This document shows, piece after piece, positions 1-8,198 of a stretch of DNA of 34,326 bases. The notes beneath the pieces are model-generated. The model did not search any database, had not been told where the DNA came from, and saw nothing but the letters and a program-made list of their open reading frames with translations. Position 1 is the first letter of the stretch. The number at the start of each line of letters is the position of its first letter. This stretch comes from Candidatus Gastranaerophilales bacterium. GTDB taxonomy: Bacteria > Cyanobacteriota > Vampirovibrionia > Gastranaerophilales > Gastranaerophilaceae. Location: contig CALUZF010000005.1 of the NCBI GenBank assembly GCA_944325165.1, forward strand, positions 1 through 34,326. Reading direction: 5' to 3'. Position numbers and translations under genes: made by a program.

Positions 1-81
1 CTTTTAAAACCATACTGATATATGATTTATTTTATTTAAAATTCGAGAATAATAATTTTAACTTAGGGAGTTAGATTTATT

Positions 82-606
82 ATGTTTGATTGCGAAAATT
101 CATCAGTTATATGTATTGATATACAAGAAAAATTAGTAAATATGTTGTCAAATTCTGATATTATTGCCCAAAATACAACAAAATTAATGAAAGCAGCCAA
201 TATCTTAAATGTTGATACAATAATCACAGAGCAATATCCAAAAGGATTGGGCTCTACCATTAATTCTATAAAAGAAATTGCTGATTTTAAAACAATTGAA
301 AAAACAACATTTTCTGCACTTAGAACACCGGAATTTCATTTTGACTTAAAGAAAAATATTATTATATTTGGAATTGAAACGCATATTTGTGTTTATCAAA
401 CAGTTTTAGATTTGCTTGATGAAGGGCATAATGTCTATGTTGTAGCTGATTGCTGTGCTTCAAGAGCTCAATTAAATTATGAAACTTCTCTTGAGCTTAT
501 GCGACAAAAAGGCGCTAAAATTACTACTTTAGAAATGGTTTTATTTGAGTTTTTAAAAAGTTCAAAACATCCTAATTTTAAAGAAATTCAAGCTTTAATT
601 AAATAG
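82..606 (+). CDS. Isochorismatase-family cysteine hydrolase
   Basis: A 174-residue protein of the isochorismatase-like fold, which hydrolyses amides, imides or isochorismate-type substrates with a nucleophilic cysteine. The expected triad is visible: Asp13 in IDIQ, Lys74 in EKTTFSA and Cys103 in ETHICVYQT. Length is normal for the small, single-domain members. The ATG has an AGGGAG ribosome site about 10 bases upstream. It is followed by a hairpin at 619-646 and looks monocistronic. The substrate cannot be read from the sequence. Fold and active site are confident; the reaction is not assigned. Confidence 0.9.
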   Translation: MFDCENSSVICIDIQEKLVNMLSNSDIIAQNTTKLMKAANILNVDTIITEQYPKGLGSTINSIKEIADFKTIEKTTFSALRTPEFHFDLKKNIIIFGIETHICVYQTVLDLLDEGHNVYVVADCCASRAQLNYETSLELMRQKGAKITTLEMVLFEFLKSSKHPNFKEIQALIK

Positions 607-618
607 TCACAATTCACC

Positions 619-646
619 AATATCTTGATATTTTTATCAAGGTATT
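619..646 (+). terminator. Hairpin after the isochorismatase-like gene
   Basis: An 11-bp stem (619-629 with 636-646, one G-U pair) around a 6-base loop lies 13 bases after the stop codon. The following bases are AT-rich but not a clean T run, so termination strength is uncertain. Confidence 0.5.
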
Positions 647-667
647 ATTTATTAAAAGAGGTTTTTT

Positions 668-958
668 ATGATTGATAATGTTTCAATGAATACGGCTCAA
701 TTTTTACAGTTAGATACCGATATAAGAACAAGCTCTACTTCAACATTTAATGCTCAAGATGCTTATGAAAATACATTTGAAGATGTTATATCAGAAATTG
801 CCAATAAAAGCCAAGAAGAAGAAAGAAATAATAAAATTAATTTTTCTAATCTTGGAGCTCCTGCTGGGTTTTTCTTAGATACATCTTTATTAGATGAAAT
901 GGAAAGTGGCAGTATAGAGCAAAAAGCGCCGATTAATCCTTATAGCTTATTGGATTAA
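668..958 (+). CDS. Small hypothetical protein
   Basis: A 96-residue acidic, polar protein with no signal peptide, membrane segment or motif that I recognise. The middle (residues about 40-56) is Glu/Lys/Asn-rich and probably helical; the rest is low in hydrophobic residues and may be partly disordered. The ATG has a GAGG ribosome site at good distance. Its stop codon overlaps that of the convergent ridA gene. No function is proposed. Confidence 0.7.
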   Translation: MIDNVSMNTAQFLQLDTDIRTSSTSTFNAQDAYENTFEDVISEIANKSQEEERNNKINFSNLGAPAGFFLDTSLLDEMESGSIEQKAPINPYSLLD

Positions 959-1329
959 TTTTTATAAGCAATAATTTCTACTTCAACTTTAGCACATTTA
1001 GGTAATTTTGCTTCTACGCAAGAGCGAGCAGGTTTTGATGTAAAATATTTTGCATAAATTTCATTAAATGCTGAAAAATTATTCATATCATCTAAAAAAC
1101 ACATTGTTTTTATAACATCATTAAAATTGTATCCTGCTTCATTTAAAACTGCTTCAATATTTTTCATAACTTGAAGAGTTTGTTCTTCTATATTGCCATC
1201 AATAAATTGATTATTTTTTGGGTCAATTGCAATTTGACCAGAGCAATATAAAAAACCGTTTACTTTTATTGCTTGAGAATATGGGCCAACGGGTTCTGGT
1301 GCATTTTTTGTATAGATTATTTCTTTCAT
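955..1329 (-). CDS. ridA: RidA family enamine/imine deaminase
   Basis: A 124-residue protein of the RidA/YjgF family. RidA hydrolyses the reactive enamine/imine intermediates (2-aminocrotonate, 2-aminoacrylate) released by PLP dehydratases, protecting PLP enzymes from damage. The family pattern is present: GPYSQAI at the N-terminus, the Arg-containing PARSCVEA segment that holds the substrate carboxylate, and a final KVEVEIIA strand. It starts 2 bases after the stop of the threonine ammonia-lyase gene on the same strand, with ribosome site AAGGAA. That enzyme makes exactly the compounds RidA clears, so co-expression is functionally sensible. Confidence 0.95.
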   Translation of the reverse strand: MKEIIYTKNAPEPVGPYSQAIKVNGFLYCSGQIAIDPKNNQFIDGNIEEQTLQVMKNIEAVLNEAGYNFNDVIKTMCFLDDMNNFSAFNEIYAKYFTSKPARSCVEAKLPKCAKVEVEIIAYKN

Positions 1330-1331
1330 TT

Positions 1332-2543
1332 TTATTCCTTTGTTGTTATTTTGTGATATCCTGCTTCTTTAAGTGCATTTATTATTGTTTTAAAATGTTC
1401 AAAATTTCTTGTTTCTATAACTATATTTAAATAACATTCATTTATATCGGGGCCTTTTCCGCCTTGATTATGTCTTACTCTTATAACATTTGCGCCATGG
1501 TTTGCAATGATTGTGCTAACATCTCTTAATTGACCTGGTTTATCTAATAATTCTATAGTTAAATATGAAATTCTGCCTGTTTTAACTAATGCTTTGTTAA
1601 TTACTCTGGATAATATATTTACATCTATATTTCCGCCCGATACAAGGCATACGATATTTTTGCCTTTTAGAGGAATTTTATCAAACATTACTGCTGCAAC
1701 AGGTAATGCTCCAGAGCCTTCTGAAATCATTTTTTCTTTTTCAATTAAAGTTAAAACAGCACTTGCAAGTTCATCTTCTTCAACTAAAACAATTTCATCA
1801 ACATAATCTTCGCAATATTTATAAGTTAATTCCCCTGGTAATTTAACCGCAGTACCATCAGCAAATGTGTTAACTTGGTTTAGTTCAATCCTTTGTTTTG
1901 CTTTATGTGATTCATACATTGAATCAGCGCCTTTTGCTTGTACACCATAAACTTTGCAAGTTGGTTTAATTTGTTTGATGGTTGAGGCAACTCCAGAAAT
2001 AAGACCGCCTCCGCCGATAGGAACGACAATAGCATCGACATCATTTAATTGTTCATAAATTTCAAGAGCAATTGTTGCTTGTCCTGCTATAACATCGTTA
2101 TCATCAAAAGGATGAATAAAGGTTGCGCCTGTTTCTTTTTGATATTTTATAGCTTCTTGATAAGCATCATCATAAACGCCGTCTATGAGTCTAATTTCAG
2201 CTCCATAGCTTCTTGTTGCTTCAACTTTTGAAATAGGGGCTGTAAGTGGCATAAAAATTGTTGCTTTTATGCCTTTTTCTTTAGCTGCAAGAGCGACACC
2301 TTGTGCGTGGTTTCCAGCAGAGCAAGCTATAACGCCTTTTTGTTTTTGTTCATCGGATAATTTTGAAATTTTATAATATGCACCTCTTAACTTAAATGAG
2401 CCTGTTAATTGCAGGTTTTCTGTTTTTAGATAAACATTATTTTTTTCACTTAAGAAATTTGAATGTGTGAGGCTTGTTGTTCTTGCAATTTTAGATAATA
2501 CATTTTTAGCATCATAAACCGTATCCAGCGTTAATTTTTCCAA
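1332..2543 (-). CDS. ilvA: Threonine ammonia-lyase (PLP) with C-terminal ACT domain
   Basis: A 403-residue fold-type II PLP enzyme that deaminates threonine (and usually serine) to 2-oxobutanoate. The PLP lysine is Lys51 in TGSFKLRGA, the phosphate-binding glycine loop is GGGG at 177-180, and SGGN at 302-305 closes the cofactor site. Residues about 327-400 form an ACT domain (ELLDKPGQLRDVSTII), as in the short TdcB/IlvA form, which suggests allosteric control by an amino acid. The start is a TTG codon at 2543, chosen because AAGGAG lies 6 bases upstream and no suitable ATG exists. It heads an operon with ridA. Biosynthetic versus catabolic use is not decided by the sequence. Confidence 0.95.
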   Translation of the reverse strand: MEKLTLDTVYDAKNVLSKIARTTSLTHSNFLSEKNNVYLKTENLQLTGSFKLRGAYYKISKLSDEQKQKGVIACSAGNHAQGVALAAKEKGIKATIFMPLTAPISKVEATRSYGAEIRLIDGVYDDAYQEAIKYQKETGATFIHPFDDNDVIAGQATIALEIYEQLNDVDAIVVPIGGGGLISGVASTIKQIKPTCKVYGVQAKGADSMYESHKAKQRIELNQVNTFADGTAVKLPGELTYKYCEDYVDEIVLVEEDELASAVLTLIEKEKMISEGSGALPVAAVMFDKIPLKGKNIVCLVSGGNIDVNILSRVINKALVKTGRISYLTIELLDKPGQLRDVSTIIANHGANVIRVRHNQGGKGPDINECYLNIVIETRNFEHFKTIINALKEAGYHKITTKE

Positions 2544-2678
2544 AATTATCTCCTTGTTTCTTAATTAAATATTAACAAAAAATATGAATTATAGCTATTT
2601 TGTAACATTTTGAAAATAAGACAATAATAGGATGAAATTTCAAACAAGATAAATTATTATAACGATTAAGGAAAAAAT

Positions 2679-2870
2679 ATGGCTATAAGAATATTATTAT
2701 TAATATTGGCTTTCGCCCTTGTTGTTAATCTTGTATTAACATTAGTCGGTTTTTTTAGCGGAGTTAATTTATATGAAAAATATGGCAAACAAATTTTAAA
2801 TTTTTTTATAGGCTTTGCTTTGTTTATAATAGCCGTTTATGTTGTTTTTGCGATTATAGGTTTAATTTAA
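2679..2870 (+). CDS. Small two-helix membrane protein
   Basis: A 63-residue protein that is almost entirely two hydrophobic helices (about residues 4-27 and 38-63) joined by a short loop with the sequence NLYEKYGKQ. The ATG has a ribosome site AAGGA. It ends 13 bases before the SPFH protein gene on the same strand, so the two are probably co-transcribed, and it may be a membrane partner of that protein. No family is recognised. Confidence 0.7.
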   Translation: MAIRILLLILAFALVVNLVLTLVGFFSGVNLYEKYGKQILNFFIGFALFIIAVYVVFAIIGLI

Positions 2871-2883
2871 AAAAGGATATAAT

Positions 2884-3675
2884 ATGACAAAAGATAAAAG
2901 TAGTTTAATTGTTGCAATAGTAATTTTATTTATAATTTTTATAGTTTTTTGCAATCCTATTGCCATAGTTGGAGTAGGTGAAAGAGGAGTTAAAGTTACC
3001 CTTGGCAGAGTTTCTCCTCAAAGTTACGCCGAAGGTGTTCATTTTGTTACGCCTTTTATTTCAAAAATAAAAGTTATGAATGTAAAAACTCAAAAACTTT
3101 CTACTCCTACTGAAGTTTATACAAAAGATATTCAGCAAGCAAAAATAAGCTATGTTGTAAACTACAACCTTATGCCTCAACATGTTCATGAGATGTATAG
3201 ATTAGTTGGTATGAATTATGTTGATACAATTTTAATACCTGCTATTGAAGGTAATATTAAAGATGTTATAGGTAAATGGAATGCTCAAGATTTAGTTGCA
3301 AATAGAGCGACTGCGACTGCTGATATTTTAAATAAATTGCAAACCCAATTAGAAAAGAAATATATAAATGTTACTTCATTTCAAATAATTGATATTAATT
3401 ATTCTGAAGTATTTGAAAGAGCTATTGAATCGAAAGTTACAGCAGAACAAGAAGCCCTAAAAGCTAAAAATAAAACTGTTCAAGTTGAAGAAGAAGCAAA
3501 ACAAAAATTAATTACAGCGCAAGCTGAAGCAAAATCAATGCAGATAAGAGCTACTGCTCTAACTCAAAATAAAGCTCTTGTTGAATATGAAGCAGTGCAA
3601 AAATGGGATGGAAAATTGCCTGAATATATGATGGGAAATTCGATTCCATTTATAAATATGACACCTAAAAAATAA
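2884..3675 (+). CDS. Prohibitin-like SPFH/Band 7 membrane protein
   Basis: A 263-residue protein with one N-terminal membrane helix (about residues 8-29) followed by an SPFH domain (VGVGERGVKVTLGRVSP onward) and a long Ala/Glu/Lys helix (about 175-225, KVTAEQEALKAKNKT) that normally drives ring assembly. Such proteins form large ring complexes at the inner membrane and act as scaffolds, often for AAA proteases. The arrangement is prohibitin-like rather than flotillin-like. Preceded by a two-helix membrane protein gene and followed by a strong hairpin at 3695-3724. Family assignment is firm; the partner is unknown. Confidence 0.9.
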   Translation: MTKDKSSLIVAIVILFIIFIVFCNPIAIVGVGERGVKVTLGRVSPQSYAEGVHFVTPFISKIKVMNVKTQKLSTPTEVYTKDIQQAKISYVVNYNLMPQHVHEMYRLVGMNYVDTILIPAIEGNIKDVIGKWNAQDLVANRATATADILNKLQTQLEKKYINVTSFQIIDINYSEVFERAIESKVTAEQEALKAKNKTVQVEEEAKQKLITAQAEAKSMQIRATALTQNKALVEYEAVQKWDGKLPEYMMGNSIPFINMTPKK

Positions 3676-3694
3676 TTTAGATATAAAGAATTTG

Positions 3695-3724
3695 CAAAGC
3701 TATCAAAGTTATTTGATAGCTTTG
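3695..3724 (+). terminator. Hairpin after the SPFH gene
   Basis: A perfect 13-bp stem (3695-3707 with 3712-3724) with a 4-base loop follows the SPFH gene by about 20 bases. It has only a short, broken T tract. A TATAAT hexamer at 3728-3733, preceded directly by TG, sits just after it and may start the next gene. Confidence 0.65.
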
Positions 3725-3755
3725 TTGTATAATATTTTCAAACAAGAGGTTATTT

Positions 3756-4550
3756 ATGAACATACTAGAAGCAAAAATGCTTGATATACTTGTAGATTTG
3801 CGAGAAAATCACAGTGTTGAGAGCATAAAAGCAGAATTTGAAGCCGAAGGAACAAGGCTAGAAGAAGCATTAAGATTAAAAGAAATTGTAACAAAAGCAG
3901 GTCTTGATTTAACGATAAAAATAGGCGGTTGCGAAGCAATTAAAGATATGTATGATGCAAGAGCAATCGGAGCAAGCACTATTGTTGCACCAATGATAGA
4001 ATCGAGCTATGCACTTAAAAAATACACGCAAGCAATTGACTTTGTTTTTCCTCAAGAAGAAAGAAATCAAATCAAATTTTTAATTAATATTGAAACAATT
4101 TCCGGTTTTAAAAACTTAGATGATATTATCAATTCTTCTGAGTTTTGTAAAATTGATGGTATTGCCCTTGGAAGAAGTGATATGACAGGTTCTATGGGGT
4201 TATCAAAAGATAAAGTCGATAGTGATGAAATTTTTAATATCGCTATTGATATATCTTCTGAAATGAAAAAATACAACAAGGATTTTGTTGTTGGGGGTAA
4301 TGTTTCAGCGCTATCTTTGGAATTTTTTAAAAAAATACCTTATTTATCTAGGTTTGAAACAAGAAAAGTAATTTTTGGATCTGAAGTTTTAAATAAAAAT
4401 CCTCTAAAGTCATTACAAAAAGCGCTAGAGTTTGAATTGATGTGGCAAAGAAATAAATTAGAGTTTCATGAAATGATGTTAAATAAAGATAAAATCAGAT
4501 TAAAACTTTTGGAAGAAAGATATGAAAAATTAAAAAACGTTACCTTCTAG
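3756..4550 (+). CDS. HpcH/HpaI-type aldolase/citrate lyase family protein
   Basis: A 264-residue protein of the phosphoenolpyruvate/pyruvate TIM-barrel superfamily. Family landmarks are the N-terminal LRLKEIVTKAGLDLTIKIGG segment, the metal-site region VAPMIES, the INIETISG strand and the DGIALGRSDMTGSMG loop. The last 45 residues form a charged helix (MWQRNKLEFHEMMLNKDKIR). Members cleave or form C-C bonds in acids with a divalent metal, but the substrate here is not evident. Ribosome site AGAGG precedes the ATG. The 3' end overlaps the convergent methyltransferase gene by 21 bases. Confidence 0.8.
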   Translation: MNILEAKMLDILVDLRENHSVESIKAEFEAEGTRLEEALRLKEIVTKAGLDLTIKIGGCEAIKDMYDARAIGASTIVAPMIESSYALKKYTQAIDFVFPQEERNQIKFLINIETISGFKNLDDIINSSEFCKIDGIALGRSDMTGSMGLSKDKVDSDEIFNIAIDISSEMKKYNKDFVVGGNVSALSLEFFKKIPYLSRFETRKVIFGSEVLNKNPLKSLQKALEFELMWQRNKLEFHEMMLNKDKIRLKLLEERYEKLKNVTF

Positions 4551-4997
4551 CTTTAACAAAAATTTTTTAATTTTATCATTGTAAGCAAAACCACCTAATT
4601 TAGCTGATTTTGGTATAACTCTATGACATGGAATTATAATTAAAATTGGATTTTTATTGCAAGCATTTCCAACTGCTCTTTGAGCATTTTTATTGTTGAT
4701 TTTGTTTGCTATTTCTTGATAGTTTGATGTATTGCCGTGTGGAATTTTTCTTAATTCCTGCCAAACATTTTTTTGAAAAGGTGTTCCTTTTAATAAAATT
4801 GGTATATCAAAATTTTTTCTTTTGTTTGAAAAATATTCATCCAACTGTGTTTTAATTTTTTGAGATAATTCATTTTCTTTTGAAGATAAATCGATTTTTT
4901 CAGTTGGTTTTAGGGATACCAATTTATTTTCATAAGTTTTAAATTCAAATATTCCTATTGGTGAACTATAATAAAATTTTTCTTCTGTTTTATTCAT
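4530..4997 (-). CDS. ogt: Methylated-DNA-protein cysteine S-methyltransferase
   Basis: A 155-residue O6-alkylguanine-DNA alkyltransferase that moves the alkyl group from damaged guanine onto its own cysteine in a suicide reaction. The acceptor is Cys124 in the invariant PCHRV box, preceded by the Asn hinge and recognition helix (QRAVGNACNKNP) and the winged-helix core (GTPFQKNVWQELRKIPHG). Length is typical of single-domain Ogt. Its ATG overlaps the stop of the cupin gene by 8 bases, pointing to translational coupling within the hcp-cupin-ogt unit. The context suggests repair of alkylation that arises from nitrosation chemistry; that role is inference. Confidence 0.95.
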   Translation of the reverse strand: MNKTEEKFYYSSPIGIFEFKTYENKLVSLKPTEKIDLSSKENELSQKIKTQLDEYFSNKRKNFDIPILLKGTPFQKNVWQELRKIPHGNTSNYQEIANKINNKNAQRAVGNACNKNPILIIIPCHRVIPKSAKLGGFAYNDKIKKFLLKLEGNVF

Positions 4998-5301
4998 GAG
5001 TGTGTATTGGTCTTAAAAGAAGCATTTTTGTATTTTCTATTGCTTTCAATCCATGTGGAGTTTTTGCAGGCATTACAATCATCTCTCCTGCTTTTAATCT
5101 ATGAATTGTGTTGCCGATAGTTATATCGGCAACACCTTCTATAATTTGTGCTACTTCATCTTCTTTATCACAATGAAGTTGTCTTTCTTGTCCTGATTTA
5201 AATGCAATTAGAGTAAGTGAGCTGTTGTTATTATTAAATACTAATTTTTTATTAATATTTTCTAAGTATTCAATGTCTTTCAAATTAATGATTTTGCTCA
5301 T
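4990..5301 (-). CDS. Single-domain cupin protein
   Basis: A 103-residue cupin barrel. Motif 1 appears as GQERQLHCDKEDEVAQIIEG and motif 2 as LKAGEMIVMPAKTPHGLKA, giving likely metal ligands His, Glu and a C-terminal His, although the first His pair is reduced to one. It overlaps the end of hcp by 17 bases and the start of ogt by 8 bases, so the three genes are translated together. Small cupins of this type act as metal-dependent enzymes or small-molecule sensors; which one applies here cannot be said. No clear ribosome site of its own. Confidence 0.85.
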   Translation of the reverse strand: MSKIINLKDIEYLENINKKLVFNNNNSSLTLIAFKSGQERQLHCDKEDEVAQIIEGVADITIGNTIHRLKAGEMIVMPAKTPHGLKAIENTKMLLLRPIHTHE

Positions 5302-6835
5302 TTTTTAATATTTCCTCTAAATCTTCTTTTGGTGTTGTTATAGGTTTTATTTTATATTTATCAACCAATAAATTCAAGATATTAGGGGAAATAAAATTAG
5401 GTAAGCTTGGTCCGAGTTTTATATTTTCAATACCAAGATATAAAAGCGTTAATAAAATACATACGGCTTTTTGTTCATACCAAGATAAGATAAAACTTAG
5501 CGGTAGTTCATTTATTGAACAATTAAAAGCTTCGGCTAATGCATTTGCAACTTTTATTGCTGAATATGCATCGTTGCATTGACCCATATCTAAAATTCTT
5601 GGTATGCCTTCAATATCGCCTAAATTTAAATCATTAAATCTGTATTTTCCACAAGCTAAAGTAAGAATAATAGAATCTTTTGGAGTTAATTTTGCAAATT
5701 CGCTATAGTAATTTCTTCCTATCTTAGCACCGTCACATCCCCCAATTAGGAAAATATGATTAATTTTTTTAGATTTAATTAATTCTATTATTTTATTTGC
5801 ATGGCTTAATACGCTTTTATGTCCAAAACCTACTAATAATTTATCTCCACCATTAATACCTGTCATTTTTTTATATTCATCATATCCTTTAAGTTCAAGT
5901 GCTTTTTTAATAACGGGCGTAAAATCTTTTTTATCATCTATATGAATAACATTGGGATATCCAACAACTGATGTTGTAAAAACTCTATCTTTATAGCTTT
6001 CTTTTGGCGGCATTATACAATTTGTCGTGAATAATATCGGAGCTGGGACATTATCAAATTCTATTTGCTGATTTTGCCAAGCTGTGCCAAAATTTCCTTT
6101 TAAGTGCTTATATTTATTTAATTTTGGATAGGAATGTGCTGGAAGCATTTCTCCATGGGTATAGATATTAATATTTTTATCTTTTGTTTGTTCTAATAAT
6201 AATTCTAAATCTTTTAAGTCGTGTCCTGTTACAATAATAAATGGACCTTTTTCGATGTTTGTTGTAACCTCTTTAACTTCCGGATTTGAAAAAGTCTTTG
6301 TGTTTGCACTATCTAATAATTCCATGCATTTTAGATTTATTTTTCCTGTTTTTAAGACTAAATCAATCAATTCTTCGATTGATAATTCTTCTGCTAGTGC
6401 TTGCAGTGCTTCATAGAAAAAATCATTTACTTCATCATTTGAATATCCTAAAACTTTTGCATGATGATAATATGCGGCTATTCCTTTTAGACCGAATAAA
6501 ATTAATGATTTTAAACTTTTAATGTCTTCATTTTCTTCATTCCAGATTTTTTTAATATCAAATTTAAAATCACAATTTATATTCTGTTTAACTTTGTTTA
6601 TAAATTCTTTTATAGCTTCATTATCATAATTAACATTTGTGATAGTAATAAATAATCCATCCATTAATAAATTTGTATTTTGAGGGGTTTTATCACTGCA
6701 TATTGCAAGCTCAACTAAAGCATTAATTAATTCATCTTGAAGATTTGCAGTATCTGCTTTTTTACCGCATACTCCTTGAATTGTGCAGCCTTTTTTAGGA
6801 ACACTTTGTTCGCATTGATAACAAAACATATCCAT
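5285..6835 (-). CDS. hcp: Hybrid-cluster protein (hydroxylamine/NO reductase)
   Basis: A 516-residue hybrid-cluster protein, which reduces hydroxylamine in vitro and in cells is linked to NO detoxification and protein S-nitrosation. The N-terminal Fe-S cysteines are Cys5, Cys8, Cys17 and Cys23. All expected ligands of the hybrid Fe-S-O cluster are visible: His205 (TGHDL), Glu229 (HGEM), Cys273 (TTNC), Cys367 (GGCDGAK), Cys395 (ACGK), Cys420 (GQCND) and Glu454 (WYEQK). It is slightly shorter than the common 540-550 residues. ATG at 6835 follows AAGGAG. First gene of the overlapping hcp-cupin-ogt unit. Cytoplasmic. Confidence 0.97.
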   Translation of the reverse strand: MDMFCYQCEQSVPKKGCTIQGVCGKKADTANLQDELINALVELAICSDKTPQNTNLLMDGLFITITNVNYDNEAIKEFINKVKQNINCDFKFDIKKIWNEENEDIKSLKSLILFGLKGIAAYYHHAKVLGYSNDEVNDFFYEALQALAEELSIEELIDLVLKTGKINLKCMELLDSANTKTFSNPEVKEVTTNIEKGPFIIVTGHDLKDLELLLEQTKDKNINIYTHGEMLPAHSYPKLNKYKHLKGNFGTAWQNQQIEFDNVPAPILFTTNCIMPPKESYKDRVFTTSVVGYPNVIHIDDKKDFTPVIKKALELKGYDEYKKMTGINGGDKLLVGFGHKSVLSHANKIIELIKSKKINHIFLIGGCDGAKIGRNYYSEFAKLTPKDSIILTLACGKYRFNDLNLGDIEGIPRILDMGQCNDAYSAIKVANALAEAFNCSINELPLSFILSWYEQKAVCILLTLLYLGIENIKLGPSLPNFISPNILNLLVDKYKIKPITTPKEDLEEILKNEQNH

Positions 6836-7010
6836 ATTTTTTCTCCTTTTTTGTGTGTTTATATATTATTGCTTTAGTTTTGGTTTGTCTTGATGATATG
6901 AGCTAGTTTTTTAGTTTAGTTTTAGTTGGATAATATATTTTTTAAAAATATGTATTATCTTTAAAATATGCAATAAGAAGAATGACATATAATTCAATGA
7001 AGAAAAAATT
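6836..7010. promoter_or_regulatory. Divergent intergenic region upstream of hcp
   Basis: The gap between hcp (minus) and the acetyltransferase gene (plus). At 6902-6928 the plus strand carries an irregular array of TTTAGT-like units (CTAGTTTTTTAGTTTAGT followed by TTTAGTT). It could be an operator array or simply low-complexity sequence. I found no match here to the palindrome upstream of the rubredoxin gene. Confidence 0.3.
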
Positions 7011-7019
7011 TGATATAAT
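7011..7019 (+). promoter_or_regulatory. Extended -10 promoter for the acetyltransferase operon
   Basis: TGATATAAT fits the extended -10 consensus TGnTATAAT exactly, about 55 bases before the ATG at 7074. No good -35 box is seen at normal spacing, which is usual for extended -10 promoters. Confidence 0.6.
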
Positions 7020-7073
7020 TAAATACATAGAAAAATTTAGTTGAGTTATTGTACTCAATAAAAGGATTTTAAA

Positions 7074-7637
7074 ATGGATAATGCTGAATTTTTAGAATTT
7101 ATGAATAGCGCTAATTATATTGATGAAAATTCAATAGTGTATGAAAAATTCCACACTTTAAGCGAAGAAGCAAGAAAAATCACAATGGAATTAAATAATA
7201 AATATCATACGCAAGATGAAATAAGAGAGCTATTTTCGCGATTGATAGATAAAAAAGTTGATGAGAGTTTTAAATTATTTCCGCCTTTTTATAGTGATTG
7301 TGCTATTAATATTACTGTCGGAAAAAATGTTTTTATTAATTCCTGTTGTAAATTTCAAGACCAAGCAGGAATTGAAATAGGGGATAATGTTTTAATTGGG
7401 CATAGCGTTGTAATTGCTACCTTGAACCATGATTTTAATCCAAATAAAAGAGCATCTATGATACCAAAAAAAGTAAAAATCGGCTCAAGCGTCTGGATAG
7501 GCTCTAATTCTACCATTCTTCCAGGGGTTACAATTAATGATAATGCAATTATTGGCGCAGGTTCTGTTGTTGTTAAAGATGTTCCTAAAAATGCTATTGT
7601 AGCGGGAAATCCGGCAAGAATTATAAAATATATTTAA
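7074..7637 (+). CDS. Maltose/galactoside-type sugar O-acetyltransferase
   Basis: A 187-residue acetyl-CoA-dependent sugar O-acetyltransferase of the Maa/LacA group. The N-terminal Mac cap helices ([20 protein letters not shown]) are followed by a left-handed beta helix of hexapeptide repeats ([61 protein letters not shown]). The catalytic His lies in ATLNHD. Length is normal. Ribosome site AAAGGA. It leads a three-gene operon with a flavoprotein and a CMD-cupin protein, with gaps of 12 and 9 bases. These enzymes are often called detoxifying acetylators; the true acceptor here is unknown. Confidence 0.92.
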   Translation: MDNAEFLEFMNSANYIDENSIVYEKFHTLSEEARKITMELNNKYHTQDEIRELFSRLIDKKVDESFKLFPPFYSDCAINITVGKNVFINSCCKFQDQAGIEIGDNVLIGHSVVIATLNHDFNPNKRASMIPKKVKIGSSVWIGSNSTILPGVTINDNAIIGAGSVVVKDVPKNAIVAGNPARIIKYI

Positions 7638-7649
7638 AAAGGAGTAGAT

Positions 7650-8189
7650 ATGGCAAAAAAAGTTTTAATTATAGCTACAAGTCCAAGAAAAAACGGCAAT
7701 TCTAATCGACTAGCTCAAGAATTTGAAAAAGGTGCACTAAGTAATGGGAATGAAGCTGAAATTGTATATCTTTGCGATAAAAAAATATCTTTCTGTAAGG
7801 GTTGTATGGCATGTTCCGGACTTCGAAAATGCGTGATCAATGATGATGCAAATGATGTAATTGAAAAGATGAAAAACGCTGATGTTATTGTTTGGGCAAC
7901 TCCTGTTTATTACTATAATATGTCAGGTCAAATGAAGGCTATGATTGATAGATCTAATCCATTATATGGAGCTGATAATAAGTTTAAGGAAGTGTATTTA
8001 TTGGCTTGCGCTGCTGAAAATCATCCAAGCGCTATTGATGGCACGATAGTTGGACTAAAAGGCTGGATTGCTTGTCATGGCGGTGTTAGTCTAAAAGGTG
8101 TTATAAAAGGCCTTGGGGTTTATGAAGTTGGAGCTATCGAAAATATGCCTGTTTTAAAAGAGGCTTATGAAATGGGTAAAAATGTTTAA
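7650..8189 (+). CDS. Flavodoxin-fold NAD(P)H-dependent oxidoreductase
   Basis: A 179-residue FMN protein of the NADPH-dependent FMN reductase/iron-sulfur flavoprotein group. The phosphate loop is ATSPRKNGNSNRLA and the isoalloxazine-binding region is WATPVYYYNMSGQMKAMIDR. A Cys-rich segment CKGCMACSGLRKC (four cysteines, about residues 50-62) resembles the cluster motif of iron-sulfur flavoproteins, so it may hold an Fe-S cluster or use redox thiols. Good ribosome site GGAG. Second gene of the operon; it probably supplies or takes electrons in the anaerobic cytoplasm. Confidence 0.88.
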   Translation: MAKKVLIIATSPRKNGNSNRLAQEFEKGALSNGNEAEIVYLCDKKISFCKGCMACSGLRKCVINDDANDVIEKMKNADVIVWATPVYYYNMSGQMKAMIDRSNPLYGADNKFKEVYLLACAAENHPSAIDGTIVGLKGWIACHGGVSLKGVIKGLGVYEVGAIENMPVLKEAYEMGKNV

Positions 8190-8198
8190 GGAGCTAAT

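Noticed and set aside
6902-6928. Operator array of TTTAGT units upstream of hcp
   Set aside because: The units are irregular and low in complexity; listed only as a tentative region, with no support as binding sites.
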